From contig NZ_PVXN01000004.1 in the NCBI RefSeq assembly GCF_002995795.1, positions 1 through 64,000 on the forward strand: a DNA stretch of 64,000 nt, written 5' to 3'. Below the pieces are notes generated by a model. The model worked only from the letters and a program-made list of their open reading frames with translations, made no database searches and was not told the DNA's origin. The DNA comes from Clostridium thermopalmarium DSM 5974. Lineage in GTDB: Bacteria; Bacillota; Clostridia; Clostridiales; Clostridiaceae. Position numbers and translations under genes: made by a program. Below are positions 8,276-16,267 of the stretch, one piece after another; position 1 is the stretch's first letter; each line of letters starts with the position of its first letter.

Positions 8276-9892
8276 CTAATCTGTAATTTTAAATAATTTT
8301 TTAATAAAAGATTCATTGTTTTTTTCTTTTAAAGCTGCAAATTGGTTTTTTAGATTCTCAACTTCTTCTGTCTTATCCTTTAAAATATTGTTCAAATTAT
8401 CTATCTGATTTCTTAGTTCTTTTGTTTCATTTAAATAATTAATTTTTTCTGCATTACTTTGAGCTACAATTTGTTTTAATTCTAATACTTCAGCTTCTTT
8501 TTCTTCTAATTCATATTTTCGAGCTTCTAACTCTTTCATGGAATCCTTTAATTCTTTTATCTTGTTTTCATAAGATGCTATTAAACTCTGTTTCTCTCCA
8601 AGAGCTTTCTCTAATACATTAATTCTATTATACCTTTTAGTCATCTCTTCATGTAAAGATGCAATATTTAAACGCAGCTTATTCTTTTCCTTATCACTTT
8701 GCCTACTGCGCATAGAAACAATTTTAAATCTTTCTTCATACTGTTTTAGTCTTGCAGTTAACTCTTTGATAATTTTTTCTTGTAATATATTTGATCTTAT
8801 ATCTTCATTTAATATTTTATTATAAATATCCTCTTGTTCTATGGCTAGTAATCTTTCATCTAAAGATTTGTTTGGTGATATATGCTCCCTATTTCTATTA
8901 TTTAAATATTCTTCATAAAAACAAGAATCTGTATAAATTATTTTTTCATCACATATAACTATAATTATAAAGTTTGTAGAAATTTTATTATCTGATTGAA
9001 ATGGATATTTTTCTATATCTAAAACTTTTATAAGATTTAATTCACTAATGTTTCTTGTTTTTTTAAATAAATTCATTTCTTTTAATTTTATTGTATTATT
9101 CGCTATATATTCTACATTCATCTTATCATTAGAATATAATATTATATTGCTGCCATATATTGATTGATTTCTTTCTTCAATCATATCTCTTTTTATATCA
9201 TCATTATCACCAAATCCAAATCTTATATACCAATTTTCATTTTTAAAAAATGTAAACGCATATGCTATAGTATCATTTAATGTAGCAAAACAATAATCTT
9301 CTATTTCATAATAAGATGAATCTAAAAGATAAAAATTGCTCCAACTATTTTTTTTACAATCAAACTTTCTATAGCCTATTAAATTTGGATATGAATTTTT
9401 AATGTAACAAACCGATAATTGATTATTATTTACACTTACTATAAACGGAAAATCTCCTTTTATATTTATTGTATCTAATATTAATGGTGGAGATAATACA
9501 AGTCTATTGTTTAGTATTCTAAAGCAAAGAACTGCTGTATTATTGCTATTATAAGTTACATAAAATATATTCAAAGAGTTATTAACTGAAGCTACTTCAA
9601 TATACTTTGTATTTAATAAGGATTTCATTAGTGTAATCTTATTAGATATTTTCTCTTCAAACATTGTACAAAGAATTAGATTTCCTGTTTTATTAGTAAA
9701 AATAATAGATATGTTATTATCTTTGGTAAGAATCACATTATTTAAATAATAACAATTATTTAATATAGGCTTTTCCTCAACAATTTCCCTGTCCTTATAC
9801 TTCACTAGAAAAACTTCTTCATCTTTTCTATAAAACTTAAGCAATTCGTTATTTATTTCAACGAAAAAATTTTCTCGTTTAAACGAATTCAT
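8276..9892 (-). CDS. Beta-rich head plus coiled-coil tail protein, unknown function
   Basis: No named family recognised. The ATG at 9892 is chosen because GGAGGAATAGT precedes it; an upstream in-frame TTG at 9907 has no site of its own. Of about 538 residues, roughly 1-320 form repeated short beta-strand stretches with aromatic and Asn-rich turns (YYLNN, FYVTYNSNN, SVCYIKNSYP), like a propeller or sialidase-type head. From about 345 to 520 there is a long Glu/Lys heptad coiled coil. The end is basic (FIKKLFKITD). There is no signal peptide. The next gene upstream has the same architecture. A spore-surface filament or scaffold role is inference from context. Confidence 0.72.
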   Translation of the reverse strand: MNSFKRENFFVEINNELLKFYRKDEEVFLVKYKDREIVEEKPILNNCYYLNNVILTKDNNISIIFTNKTGNLILCTMFEEKISNKITLMKSLLNTKYIEVASVNNSLNIFYVTYNSNNTAVLCFRILNNRLVLSPPLILDTINIKGDFPFIVSVNNNQLSVCYIKNSYPNLIGYRKFDCKKNSWSNFYLLDSSYYEIEDYCFATLNDTIAYAFTFFKNENWYIRFGFGDNDDIKRDMIEERNQSIYGSNIILYSNDKMNVEYIANNTIKLKEMNLFKKTRNISELNLIKVLDIEKYPFQSDNKISTNFIIIVICDEKIIYTDSCFYEEYLNNRNREHISPNKSLDERLLAIEQEDIYNKILNEDIRSNILQEKIIKELTARLKQYEERFKIVSMRSRQSDKEKNKLRLNIASLHEEMTKRYNRINVLEKALGEKQSLIASYENKIKELKDSMKELEARKYELEEKEAEVLELKQIVAQSNAEKINYLNETKELRNQIDNLNNILKDKTEEVENLKNQFAALKEKNNESFIKKLFKITD

Positions 9893-9918
9893 ACTATTCC
9901 TCCACAATATTACTAATA

Positions 9919-9927
9919 TATACTATG
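9919..9927 (-). promoter_or_regulatory. Possible sigma-K -10 element
   Basis: CATAGTATA on the minus strand, 27 bp before the ATG at 9892, matches the sigma-K -10. The nearest AC is only 13 bp upstream, so the -35 is poor. Read-through from the upstream gene is equally possible. Confidence 0.3.
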
Positions 9928-9961
9928 CTTATTAAAATATGTATATGACCTTGGAAAATTG

Positions 9962-11197
9962 TTAAATATTAAGTAATTTAAATATTATTCTATCCTTCTC
10001 TTCAATGATATTCACTAAGTTATTTATAGTATTTAAATACTCTCTGCATATATCTTCATAATATATTTCAGTCCTTTGTATTTCTTCTAAGGCTTCTAAT
10101 TTTAAATTTAAATATCTTTCTTTCAAAAACTTTGTTTTTAACTTATAGCAATTAATCTCATTCATTATATCATTTTTATTAGCAATGTTTTTATAATTGT
10201 CTGTGTTTCCTTCAAATATCTCATTTCTTTCATCATTATTACAAAGTTTGAATAATTTATATAACTGAGAAAAATTTATGTAGGTTTTAATGTTTTCACA
10301 CTTATTATCAACTATTTTCATAATATTTGCTTTAACTAAATTTCGTGCATTCTTTTTACTTAAACAGCTAAATTTCCATGTATTCAAATCATTTGATAAA
10401 GCAATATTTACATTATTAGTATTGTTCCAAATTACATATACATTCCCCATATAAATTGATATTTGTGGCTTTATAATATTTTTAGGCAGCGGTAATTTAT
10501 GCTCATTATCCAAATATCCATTACCCTCGTTAATGATAACATTTCTATATTTTATAGATAAATCTCTCTCAATTAATCCATTATAAAATATTAACGGTTT
10601 CTTATTATAATTTATAAAAGAAATATTGCTTATATTTGGCAAATAAAAATCGTTAATATGTTTATTAGTAAGTAGATCATATAAAACATATTCTCCTTCT
10701 TCAAAGTTCTTACATATGAGTATGAGATCTTCATTATCTGTTTTACAAATCTTAAAAGAACTATTATAATCACTGATGTCTATTATACTTGGACTAGTAC
10801 ACATATTTATATTGCTTTTAAAAATATATATTTTGCCGCTGTGCCTATCACATCCTCTAAAAATTATATCAATATGATTATCTTTTATAAGTAAACTTAA
10901 AGAATCTAAACTTTTTAGATTTTTATTGCAAAGAAATAATAAATTTGTTTCTATTTTCTTTCTTATTCCCACTTCTAGTTCTATCTTGCTAATAAAAACA
11001 GAATATTTTTCATCATAGTAACAAATCCATAAAGAATCTTCATAATATTCCATTGTGTAATATAAAACTCCACTATGAATTTTAATAATATTGTTGTTTT
11101 CACTAATAAACAATGTTCTATTATTAGTAAATAACCTATAACATTTATTTTTATAAATTATTATATTTAAATCTTTTATATTTAAATCTTTAACCAT
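9962..11197 (-). CDS. Second beta-rich head plus helical tail protein, unknown function
   Basis: This is the probable paralogue, by architecture, of the gene just downstream. The ATG at 11197 is preferred because TTAGGTGATTTT precedes it; the in-frame ATG at 11227 has no ribosome binding site. About 411 residues: 1-300 are short beta-like segments with many Asn, Tyr and Ile (LWICYYDEKYSVFISK, VYVIWNNTNNVNIA), and 335-411 are helical with coiled-coil character (KTKFLKERYLNLKLEALEE). No export signal is present. Sequence similarity between the two heads is weak by eye. They are separated by about 70 bp and could be co-transcribed. Confidence 0.7.
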   Translation of the reverse strand: MVKDLNIKDLNIIIYKNKCYRLFTNNRTLFISENNNIIKIHSGVLYYTMEYYEDSLWICYYDEKYSVFISKIELEVGIRKKIETNLLFLCNKNLKSLDSLSLLIKDNHIDIIFRGCDRHSGKIYIFKSNINMCTSPSIIDISDYNSSFKICKTDNEDLILICKNFEEGEYVLYDLLTNKHINDFYLPNISNISFINYNKKPLIFYNGLIERDLSIKYRNVIINEGNGYLDNEHKLPLPKNIIKPQISIYMGNVYVIWNNTNNVNIALSNDLNTWKFSCLSKKNARNLVKANIMKIVDNKCENIKTYINFSQLYKLFKLCNNDERNEIFEGNTDNYKNIANKNDIMNEINCYKLKTKFLKERYLNLKLEALEEIQRTEIYYEDICREYLNTINNLVNIIEEKDRIIFKLLNI

Positions 11198-11296
11198 AAA
11201 ATCACCTAAATACATTTTTTTATACATTATATAAATACTAAAGTAATTCTGATTAATATGTAAAATTTCTTAATTTTATTGAATATAAAATTTATC

Positions 11297-11323
11297 ACAA
11301 TTTCAATCACATCTCATATTATA
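11297..11323 (+). promoter_or_regulatory. Sigma-K-like promoter of the 11364 gene
   Basis: CAC with AC at 11297-11298, a 16-bp spacer and CATATTATA at 11315-11323 give a full match to the sigma-K consensus. It lies 40 bp before the ATG. Confidence 0.65.
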
Positions 11324-11363
11324 TTAATAGATAATTAGTAAACTAAAAAAGGAGGATGTCCTT

Positions 11364-12200
11364 ATGCAAGACAATTTTGAAGTAAACAACAATGAAATAC
11401 AACAAGTTAGAACTGATGAATGCATTATCGCGGGAAAAGTTTACGGAAAATGTAGACAACAAGATTGTTTAAGACCTATTGATGCAAATACTACTCCTAC
11501 CCCTGGAATGATTCAAATTGACTCTTCTAGATTAGGAGAAACAGAAGAGATTTCAGGTGGACCTTTAACTGGAACAATTACGCCAAACAGCATAATCAGC
11601 TTTGATGACACAGTTGCCGGAGTTCAACTAGTCCCTAATACATTTAGACTTTCTGACATTAGACTACAAAGTATTCAACCTAGTATATTTTCACAAGATG
11701 GTTTCTATGATGTTACTATTAGATATACATTCTCATATCAAATTAACTTATTGGACGATAATGGAGATCCAATACCAGTAACACAAGGAACTGATGAAAT
11801 AACTGATATTGCTGCTTATACAACTTATACAAAGACAGTTTCCTTATTTGGCGGTGAAGCTTCTACATCAACCATAGCTACTTTAAACACATTATATTCA
11901 GATACTGCATCTATTAATGAAGGAAATATACCTTATGTTTCTGTTCAAGGTATTGCAAATCCACTATCAATAAATATAGGAACTTATGTTGTTAATGGAG
12001 ATACGGAATATCATGCTGATGTTACAATAGGATTATTTACTATAATTAAATTATTTAGACTAGTTAATATGCTTGTGGCTTCTGCTGGAGATTGTGATAT
12101 ACCGGTTTGCGAACCATTCCAAACTAGTGACCCTTGTGAATATTTTTCTAGTTTACCATTCCCATTTGATGACTTTAATCCACCAAGCAACGTTGTATAG
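11364..12200 (+). CDS. Candidate spore-coat protein with terminal Cys clusters
   Basis: No certain family. The 278 residues have three Cys near the start (ECIIAGKVYGKCRQQDCLRP, residues 19-38) and three near the end (DCDIPVCEPF and DPCEYF). A Ser/Thr-rich predicted beta domain lies between (about 45-245). The KVY-x-CRQQDCL type of start recurs, from memory, in uncharacterised clostridial proteins. There is no signal peptide, so export by the usual route is unlikely and assembly in the mother cell fits better. RBS AAGGAGGA precedes the ATG. It has the best sigma-K promoter match in the region and its own terminator. Confidence 0.75.
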   Translation: MQDNFEVNNNEIQQVRTDECIIAGKVYGKCRQQDCLRPIDANTTPTPGMIQIDSSRLGETEEISGGPLTGTITPNSIISFDDTVAGVQLVPNTFRLSDIRLQSIQPSIFSQDGFYDVTIRYTFSYQINLLDDNGDPIPVTQGTDEITDIAAYTTYTKTVSLFGGEASTSTIATLNTLYSDTASINEGNIPYVSVQGIANPLSINIGTYVVNGDTEYHADVTIGLFTIIKLFRLVNMLVASAGDCDIPVCEPFQTSDPCEYFSSLPFPFDDFNPPSNVV

Positions 12201-12212
12201 TTTTAGATTCCA

Positions 12213-12272
12213 ACATAAAAAATATGTTGGGCCTCAAAAAAATACTATGCTTAAAGCGTAGTATTTTTTTAT
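12213..12272 (+). terminator. Tandem hairpins, the second a terminator
   Basis: CCAACAT/ATGTTGG forms a first hairpin at about 12212-12231. ATACTATGC and GCGTAGTAT (12242-12264, one G-U pair) form a second, flanked by runs of A and T. It ends the 11364 transcript. Confidence 0.8.
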
Positions 12273-12317
12273 ATGCACTTTATAAAAATTAGCTTTATAT
12301 TTTGGACAAGTATCGTC

Positions 12318-12344
12318 ACCACTTATACATAGAGTCATATACTA
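12318..12344 (+). promoter_or_regulatory. Sigma-K-like promoter of the 12384/12749 genes
   Basis: CACC with AC at 12318-12319, a 16-bp spacer and CATATACTA at 12336-12344 match the sigma-K consensus. It lies 39 bp before the ATG, so transcription would begin about 32 bp before it. Confidence 0.6.
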
Positions 12345-12383
12345 TATTAGGATTAATAAACCCAAAAAGGAGATGAATTTTTA

Positions 12384-12677
12384 ATGGCTACAACACTTAA
12401 TTTTGATGCACCTAAATCTAGTACCCAACGTGAAGTTGAAGTTACTGGACTTGTTGACGCTTATAGCTATGGTTATTTAACAATTAGACTTAATGTTACT
12501 AATCCTGATGATTCAGATAGAGATCGTTCATTTTATAGAGTAGTAGAATTTGATAATACAGGTAGCAGTACACCTTTAGAGGTTAATGACTCTTATACTT
12601 TGTCAATTGTACCAAAACTTTCAGGGGCAGATACCGTTACTGCTGTAGCTGCTTGGTCATATACTCCTAATGAATAA
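12384..12677 (+). CDS. Small beta-domain protein, stand-alone copy of the neighbour's C-terminal domain
   Basis: This 97-residue protein looks like a single beta-sandwich domain. Residues 15-95 align by eye with residues 185-263 of the next protein: VTG/VVG near the start, then FYRVVEFDN/YYVADEYDN, PLEVNDSYTLSIVPK/PLKINKTYNIAIIPK, and a final aromatic W/F-containing strand. It has no cysteine and no signal peptide. RBS AAGGAGA precedes the ATG. It lies 71 bp before the DNRLRE gene and probably shares its transcript and assembly site. The family is unrecognised. Confidence 0.75.
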   Translation: MATTLNFDAPKSSTQREVEVTGLVDAYSYGYLTIRLNVTNPDDSDRDRSFYRVVEFDNTGSSTPLEVNDSYTLSIVPKLSGADTVTAVAAWSYTPNE

Positions 12678-12692
12678 TTCTAATTATTTTAT

Positions 12693-12714
12693 ATGGAGCC
12701 ATTTATGGCTCCAT
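12693..12714 (+). terminator. Small hairpin between the two beta-domain genes
   Basis: ATGGAGCC and GGCTCCAT form a perfect 8-bp stem with a 6-nt loop. The tail is not U-rich (GCTTTAAG), so it is more likely a processing or attenuation point than a full stop before the 12749 gene. Confidence 0.45.
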
Positions 12715-12748
12715 GCTTTAAGTTAATGCTTTAGAAAGAGGTGGAAAT

Positions 12749-13540
12749 TTGTCAATCATATTAATTCCTTCTACTAAAAGTCTCACAGTAACAAATAAGA
12801 TTCCAAATGGAAATATAAATAATGATATTATAACTGTGGGCAGCGATGGAAAATATGACTATATTAGTTATTTATTTTTTGATATTTCCACTATACCCAT
12901 TAATGTTTCCATTTTGGACGCAGAACTTGTATTATTTAAAGTTAACAATTTTTATAATAACCTCATGGAAGAATTCTGCATATATCCTATAAGTGATTAC
13001 TTTAGCACTTATACAACTTTTAATAATCGTCCTAAAGTAAATACAATTATAAAAAAAGTTTTTCATCCAATAACTTCAAAGGTAGCCGTAACAATAAATT
13101 TGACTTCTTTTGTTTCATTATGGATAAAAAATCAGTTAAATATAACCGGCATAGCTCTATTAGGTAAAAACACTAATACTCTTGCAGAATTCGGCTCTTC
13201 CATATGCAAGGATAACTATCTTATTCCTTTTATTAAAATACTTGTTAATCCTATAAATTGTAACAATTATTCTAATAATACTTCTATAGAAGGGAGTATG
13301 AAACGAATTAAAGTTGTAGGAAAAGTAGCTCCAGAATCAAAATACGTTGCCATTGTAAATATTGGAGTTAAAAGAAAAAATACTGGTCATACAGATAACT
13401 ATTATGTTGCAGATGAATACGATAATTCACAAAATCTAAATCCACTTAAAATTAATAAAACTTATAATATAGCTATTATTCCAAAGAAAAATCCAGGAGA
13501 TATAGAAAATATTAGTTTTTATGGTTCTTATAAGGAATAA
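12749..13540 (+). CDS. DNRLRE-domain protein with a C-terminal beta domain
   Basis: Residues 2-170 resemble the DNRLRE domain, a beta-jelly-roll module found in surface proteins and related to carbohydrate-binding modules. Typical signs are an N-terminal ILIPSTKSLTV, a YLFFDIS segment, an LDAELVLF strand, VTINLTSFVSLWI and GIALLGKN. Residues 180-263 form a second domain homologous by eye to the whole 97-residue protein upstream. The start is TTG behind AGAGGTGG. No signal peptide is visible although such domains are usually extracellular, which fits mother-cell assembly onto the spore. Carbohydrate binding is family knowledge, not seen here. Confidence 0.78.
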   Translation: MSIILIPSTKSLTVTNKIPNGNINNDIITVGSDGKYDYISYLFFDISTIPINVSILDAELVLFKVNNFYNNLMEEFCIYPISDYFSTYTTFNNRPKVNTIIKKVFHPITSKVAVTINLTSFVSLWIKNQLNITGIALLGKNTNTLAEFGSSICKDNYLIPFIKILVNPINCNNYSNNTSIEGSMKRIKVVGKVAPESKYVAIVNIGVKRKNTGHTDNYYVADEYDNSQNLNPLKINKTYNIAIIPKKNPGDIENISFYGSYKE

Positions 13541-13588
13541 AATATTATGATATACAATTATTTTATATGGGAACAAAAAAATAGTAGT

Positions 13589-13629
13589 TAGTATGTGCTA
13601 ATACTCTTTTTAAGTATTAGCACATACTA
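13589..13629. terminator. Bidirectional terminator between the DNRLRE and glycosyltransferase genes
   Basis: Arms 13589-13605 and 13613-13629 are perfect 17-nt complements around a 7-nt loop between convergent genes. Confidence 0.8.
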
Positions 13630-13644
13630 TTGGAAAAAATTCTA

Positions 13645-15429
13645 TTAATACTTTAGTATCTCTAATCCTTCTGAATCGTATACTTCAAATTCCTTTATTG
13701 ATCTTATTATTTCTTTTTTAGCAAAATTAATATATCCATGCTTATAGTATAATTTCCCAAGATTGAGTAAGACAAATTTGTTATCTATTAAATTTAGCAA
13801 ATTTAATGCTATTCCAAACTCATCAAATTTATCATTTACTAGTAATATTTCGCAAATTTCTAAGATTATTTGAAGATAATTATCTTCATTTTCTTTTTCA
13901 GATATTATTTGAGTAGGTCTTTTTATAAATAAATTTATAAGTTGTTTATATACTCTCACTAATTTTTTATTATAATCTGATAAATTATTTTCTTTAAAGC
14001 TGCTTAATAGTGATAATGCATTATCATAATCTTTAATCAATATACTACTTATAACTTTATACATTGTGAGATATACATAAGATGGACTTTTTTTATCCAT
14101 ACACTTTATATTAATACAATCATTAAATGCACCAATCATTACAAAACATTTAGCTTTAAGTCGTAAAAGTTCTGTTGTAGTTTCTCCTGCTTTTTCGCAT
14201 TTATATATATATTCTAGAGATGTTTTATAATAACTTTCATTATAAAACAGGGTTGCAATAATAAAATCTGATTTTGTTGAATCTATGAAAAATTCTTCTA
14301 TAATTTTCTTAAAATCACTTATAGGAGTATTTTTTATTTTTAATATATGAGCAATACAGTATACTGATTGGATAAAATCAGGCTTTGCCTTAATTGCTTC
14401 AATATAATAATTGTATGCAGTATCACAATCTTTAAGTTTCATGTATATGTTGCCTAATTCATAATATGCTTTAAAAGTACCTACACCATAAAAACACTTT
14501 AATTCAGAAGGCGCTTCTCCTAATTCAATGCATTTTTCTAATGCTTTTATCTGAAGCATAGGCATATCCATATCTCTAAATATAAGAGACTTTAAAAAAT
14601 ATAAATCAGTAAATTTAGGAAAGTGCTTAGTACCAATGTCTATAAACTTAAGTGCTGTATCATATTTTTTTATTCTATAATTTAAAATTGCTATTCTTAA
14701 GATGAGCAAAAAACTATATCCATTGCATGGGTCAAATTTTTCATAGGACTTATAATAGTGCTCTAAAGCCTTTTTTTCATCATTTAATATTGCATATTCA
14801 GTGCCAAGATTAAAATGGGCAAAAGCATCTTCTGGATTACTTTTAATTTGTTTATTTAGAATAGTTATATTTCTGTTTCTTTTGTTTTTATAATTTATAT
14901 TATTATTCATATATCCATAATGGTGAATCTTAACATACTTGTAAATTACATTGTATATATCATTTGAATGAATTAACTGATTATGAATTTCTCCTTCGTA
15001 GTGAGTTCCACGATTATTCTTAAAAAGTCTAGGATTTAAATTTATGGTTACAGAATTTTCATCAATAGTACTGCCATAATAGTTTACTGTTTCAAAAAAA
15101 TAAATAGCATTTTCATCTAATTGTTTATTTAATAATTCTTTAAGATTTTCTCTATCCTCAGGATATAATTCATCATCCGCATCTAAAATTAATATCCAAT
15201 CTTTAGTTGCATACTTCAATGATTCATTTCTAGCTTGGCTAAAATTATTATTCCATGGAAAATAATAAACCTTAGCATTAAAGCTTTTAGCAATTTCTAC
15301 AGTTCTATCTGTTGAGCCAGTATCCACAATAATTATTTCATCAACTATTTCTTTAACGCTATTAAGGCATCTTGAAAGATATTGTTCTTCATTTTTTACA
15401 ATCATGCATAAACTTACTTTATTCTTCAT
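13645..15429 (-). CDS. GT2-family glycosyltransferase with TPR repeats
   Basis: A family 2 (GT-A) transferase fused to a long helical repeat region. The start ATG at 15429 follows GGAGGACAAGGCT; an in-frame TTG at 15444 lies inside that site. Near the N-terminus are SLCMIVKNEE, DTGSTD (36-41) and the metal-binding DADDE (83-87), with substrate region NNFSQARNESL. Residues about 200-590 are TPR-like (FAHFNLGTEY, AYYELGNIYMKL, YNYYIEAIKAKPD). Similar TPR transferases occur near spore-surface glycoprotein genes in C. difficile (SgtA) and among SunS-type peptide glycosyltransferases. A full sigma-K match precedes the gene. Glycosylation of the neighbouring surface proteins is a reasonable inference. 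Confidence 0.85.
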   Translation of the reverse strand: MKNKVSLCMIVKNEEQYLSRCLNSVKEIVDEIIIVDTGSTDRTVEIAKSFNAKVYYFPWNNNFSQARNESLKYATKDWILILDADDELYPEDRENLKELLNKQLDENAIYFFETVNYYGSTIDENSVTINLNPRLFKNNRGTHYEGEIHNQLIHSNDIYNVIYKYVKIHHYGYMNNNINYKNKRNRNITILNKQIKSNPEDAFAHFNLGTEYAILNDEKKALEHYYKSYEKFDPCNGYSFLLILRIAILNYRIKKYDTALKFIDIGTKHFPKFTDLYFLKSLIFRDMDMPMLQIKALEKCIELGEAPSELKCFYGVGTFKAYYELGNIYMKLKDCDTAYNYYIEAIKAKPDFIQSVYCIAHILKIKNTPISDFKKIIEEFFIDSTKSDFIIATLFYNESYYKTSLEYIYKCEKAGETTTELLRLKAKCFVMIGAFNDCINIKCMDKKSPSYVYLTMYKVISSILIKDYDNALSLLSSFKENNLSDYNKKLVRVYKQLINLFIKRPTQIISEKENEDNYLQIILEICEILLVNDKFDEFGIALNLLNLIDNKFVLLNLGKLYYKHGYINFAKKEIIRSIKEFEVYDSEGLEILKY

Positions 15430-15471
15430 AGCCTTGTCCTCCAATTATGTGACAGTAAAACTTTTACTATA

Positions 15472-15498
15472 TATACTATGTAGAATAAAATAAAATGT
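15472..15498 (-). promoter_or_regulatory. Sigma-K-like promoter of the TPR glycosyltransferase gene
   Basis: On the minus strand, AC at 15498-15497 (inside TCAC), a 16-bp spacer and CATAGTATA (15480-15472) match the sigma-K consensus exactly. It lies 43 bp before the ATG. Confidence 0.65.
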
Positions 15499-15537
15499 GA
15501 TATATGCTATAATGGCCTTCTTCATCTATTCTTATTG

Positions 15538-15578
15538 ATAAAAAAAGTAGATATCATGTTAATACATGATATCTACTT
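15538..15578 (-). terminator. Terminator overlapping the end of zapA
   Basis: Arms 15545-15559 and 15564-15578 form a perfect 15-bp stem. On the minus strand it is followed by TTTTTTT. The zapA stop codon lies within the stem. Confidence 0.85.
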
Positions 15579-16166
15579 TATGTTCAGCAATGGATTTTCC
15601 TTTTTTTTAATTTTTGCTAAATCAATCTGATTTTCGATTAATCTGTTTTGAAGATCCATTATCTTATACTTAGAAGACTGCACTTGGAATTTTAATTCCT
15701 TATTTTCTGATTTTAAATCACTTTTTTCCTTTAAGTGCTTTTTTATAGTTTCTCTCAAAATTTCAATTTCATCTCTTAAGGCTGAATTTTCTTCCTCAAC
15801 CTGCTTTATATATTCTCCTCTCTTAGCACTCTCTAACTTATTTTGTAGTTCAGCATTATATTCCTCTAGATTTTTTATATGCTTTTTCAAGTCATCTATT
15901 TGAGTCTGGAGAGTTTTCTCTTTATTTTTAGCTTCATTAACTTCCTTTTGAAAAGTTTCACAGCATTCATCGCTTTTAAACTTTTCATCTACTATGTTTA
16001 TAGCTGCTAAAACAGAAGCATCTGATATGCTAAGTCTGCTGTTTTTCTTTAATATTTCCGCTATTTTTTTATCTACATATCCTGCTACTTTATGTAAGTA
16101 TTCTTCTTTTTCTTCACCCTTAAGATTATACTCTGAACCGTTTATCTTAACAGTTACTATATTCAT
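15573..16166 (-). CDS. zapA: Cell division protein ZapA with long coiled coil
   Basis: ZapA bundles FtsZ filaments at the division site. Residues 1-85 carry the ZapA fold (VTVKINGSEYNLKGEE, YVDKKIAEI, ISDASVLAAINIVDEKFK). Residues 85-190 are a continuous coiled coil. At 197 residues it is about twice the length of the B. subtilis protein because of this tail, as is usual in clostridia. RBS GAGGGTG precedes the ATG. It lies about 100 bp after pheT, matching the ysgA-pheS-pheT-zapA neighbourhood known in Bacillus. Confidence 0.9.
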   Translation of the reverse strand: MNIVTVKINGSEYNLKGEEKEEYLHKVAGYVDKKIAEILKKNSRLSISDASVLAAINIVDEKFKSDECCETFQKEVNEAKNKEKTLQTQIDDLKKHIKNLEEYNAELQNKLESAKRGEYIKQVEEENSALRDEIEILRETIKKHLKEKSDLKSENKELKFQVQSSKYKIMDLQNRLIENQIDLAKIKKKENPLLNIK

Positions 16167-16267
16167 TTGAACACCCTCTTAGATAAATTCCTTAATTATT
16201 ACATACATTTTAACATATTTTTTTAATATATGAAACATGAATTTATCTAAATTCTAGTGATGTTTAT

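Noticed and set aside
12073-12261. 62-residue plus-strand frame overlapping the end of the 278-aa gene
   Set aside because: It is a shifted frame inside a well-supported gene, runs into the terminator, and has no ribosome site of its own.
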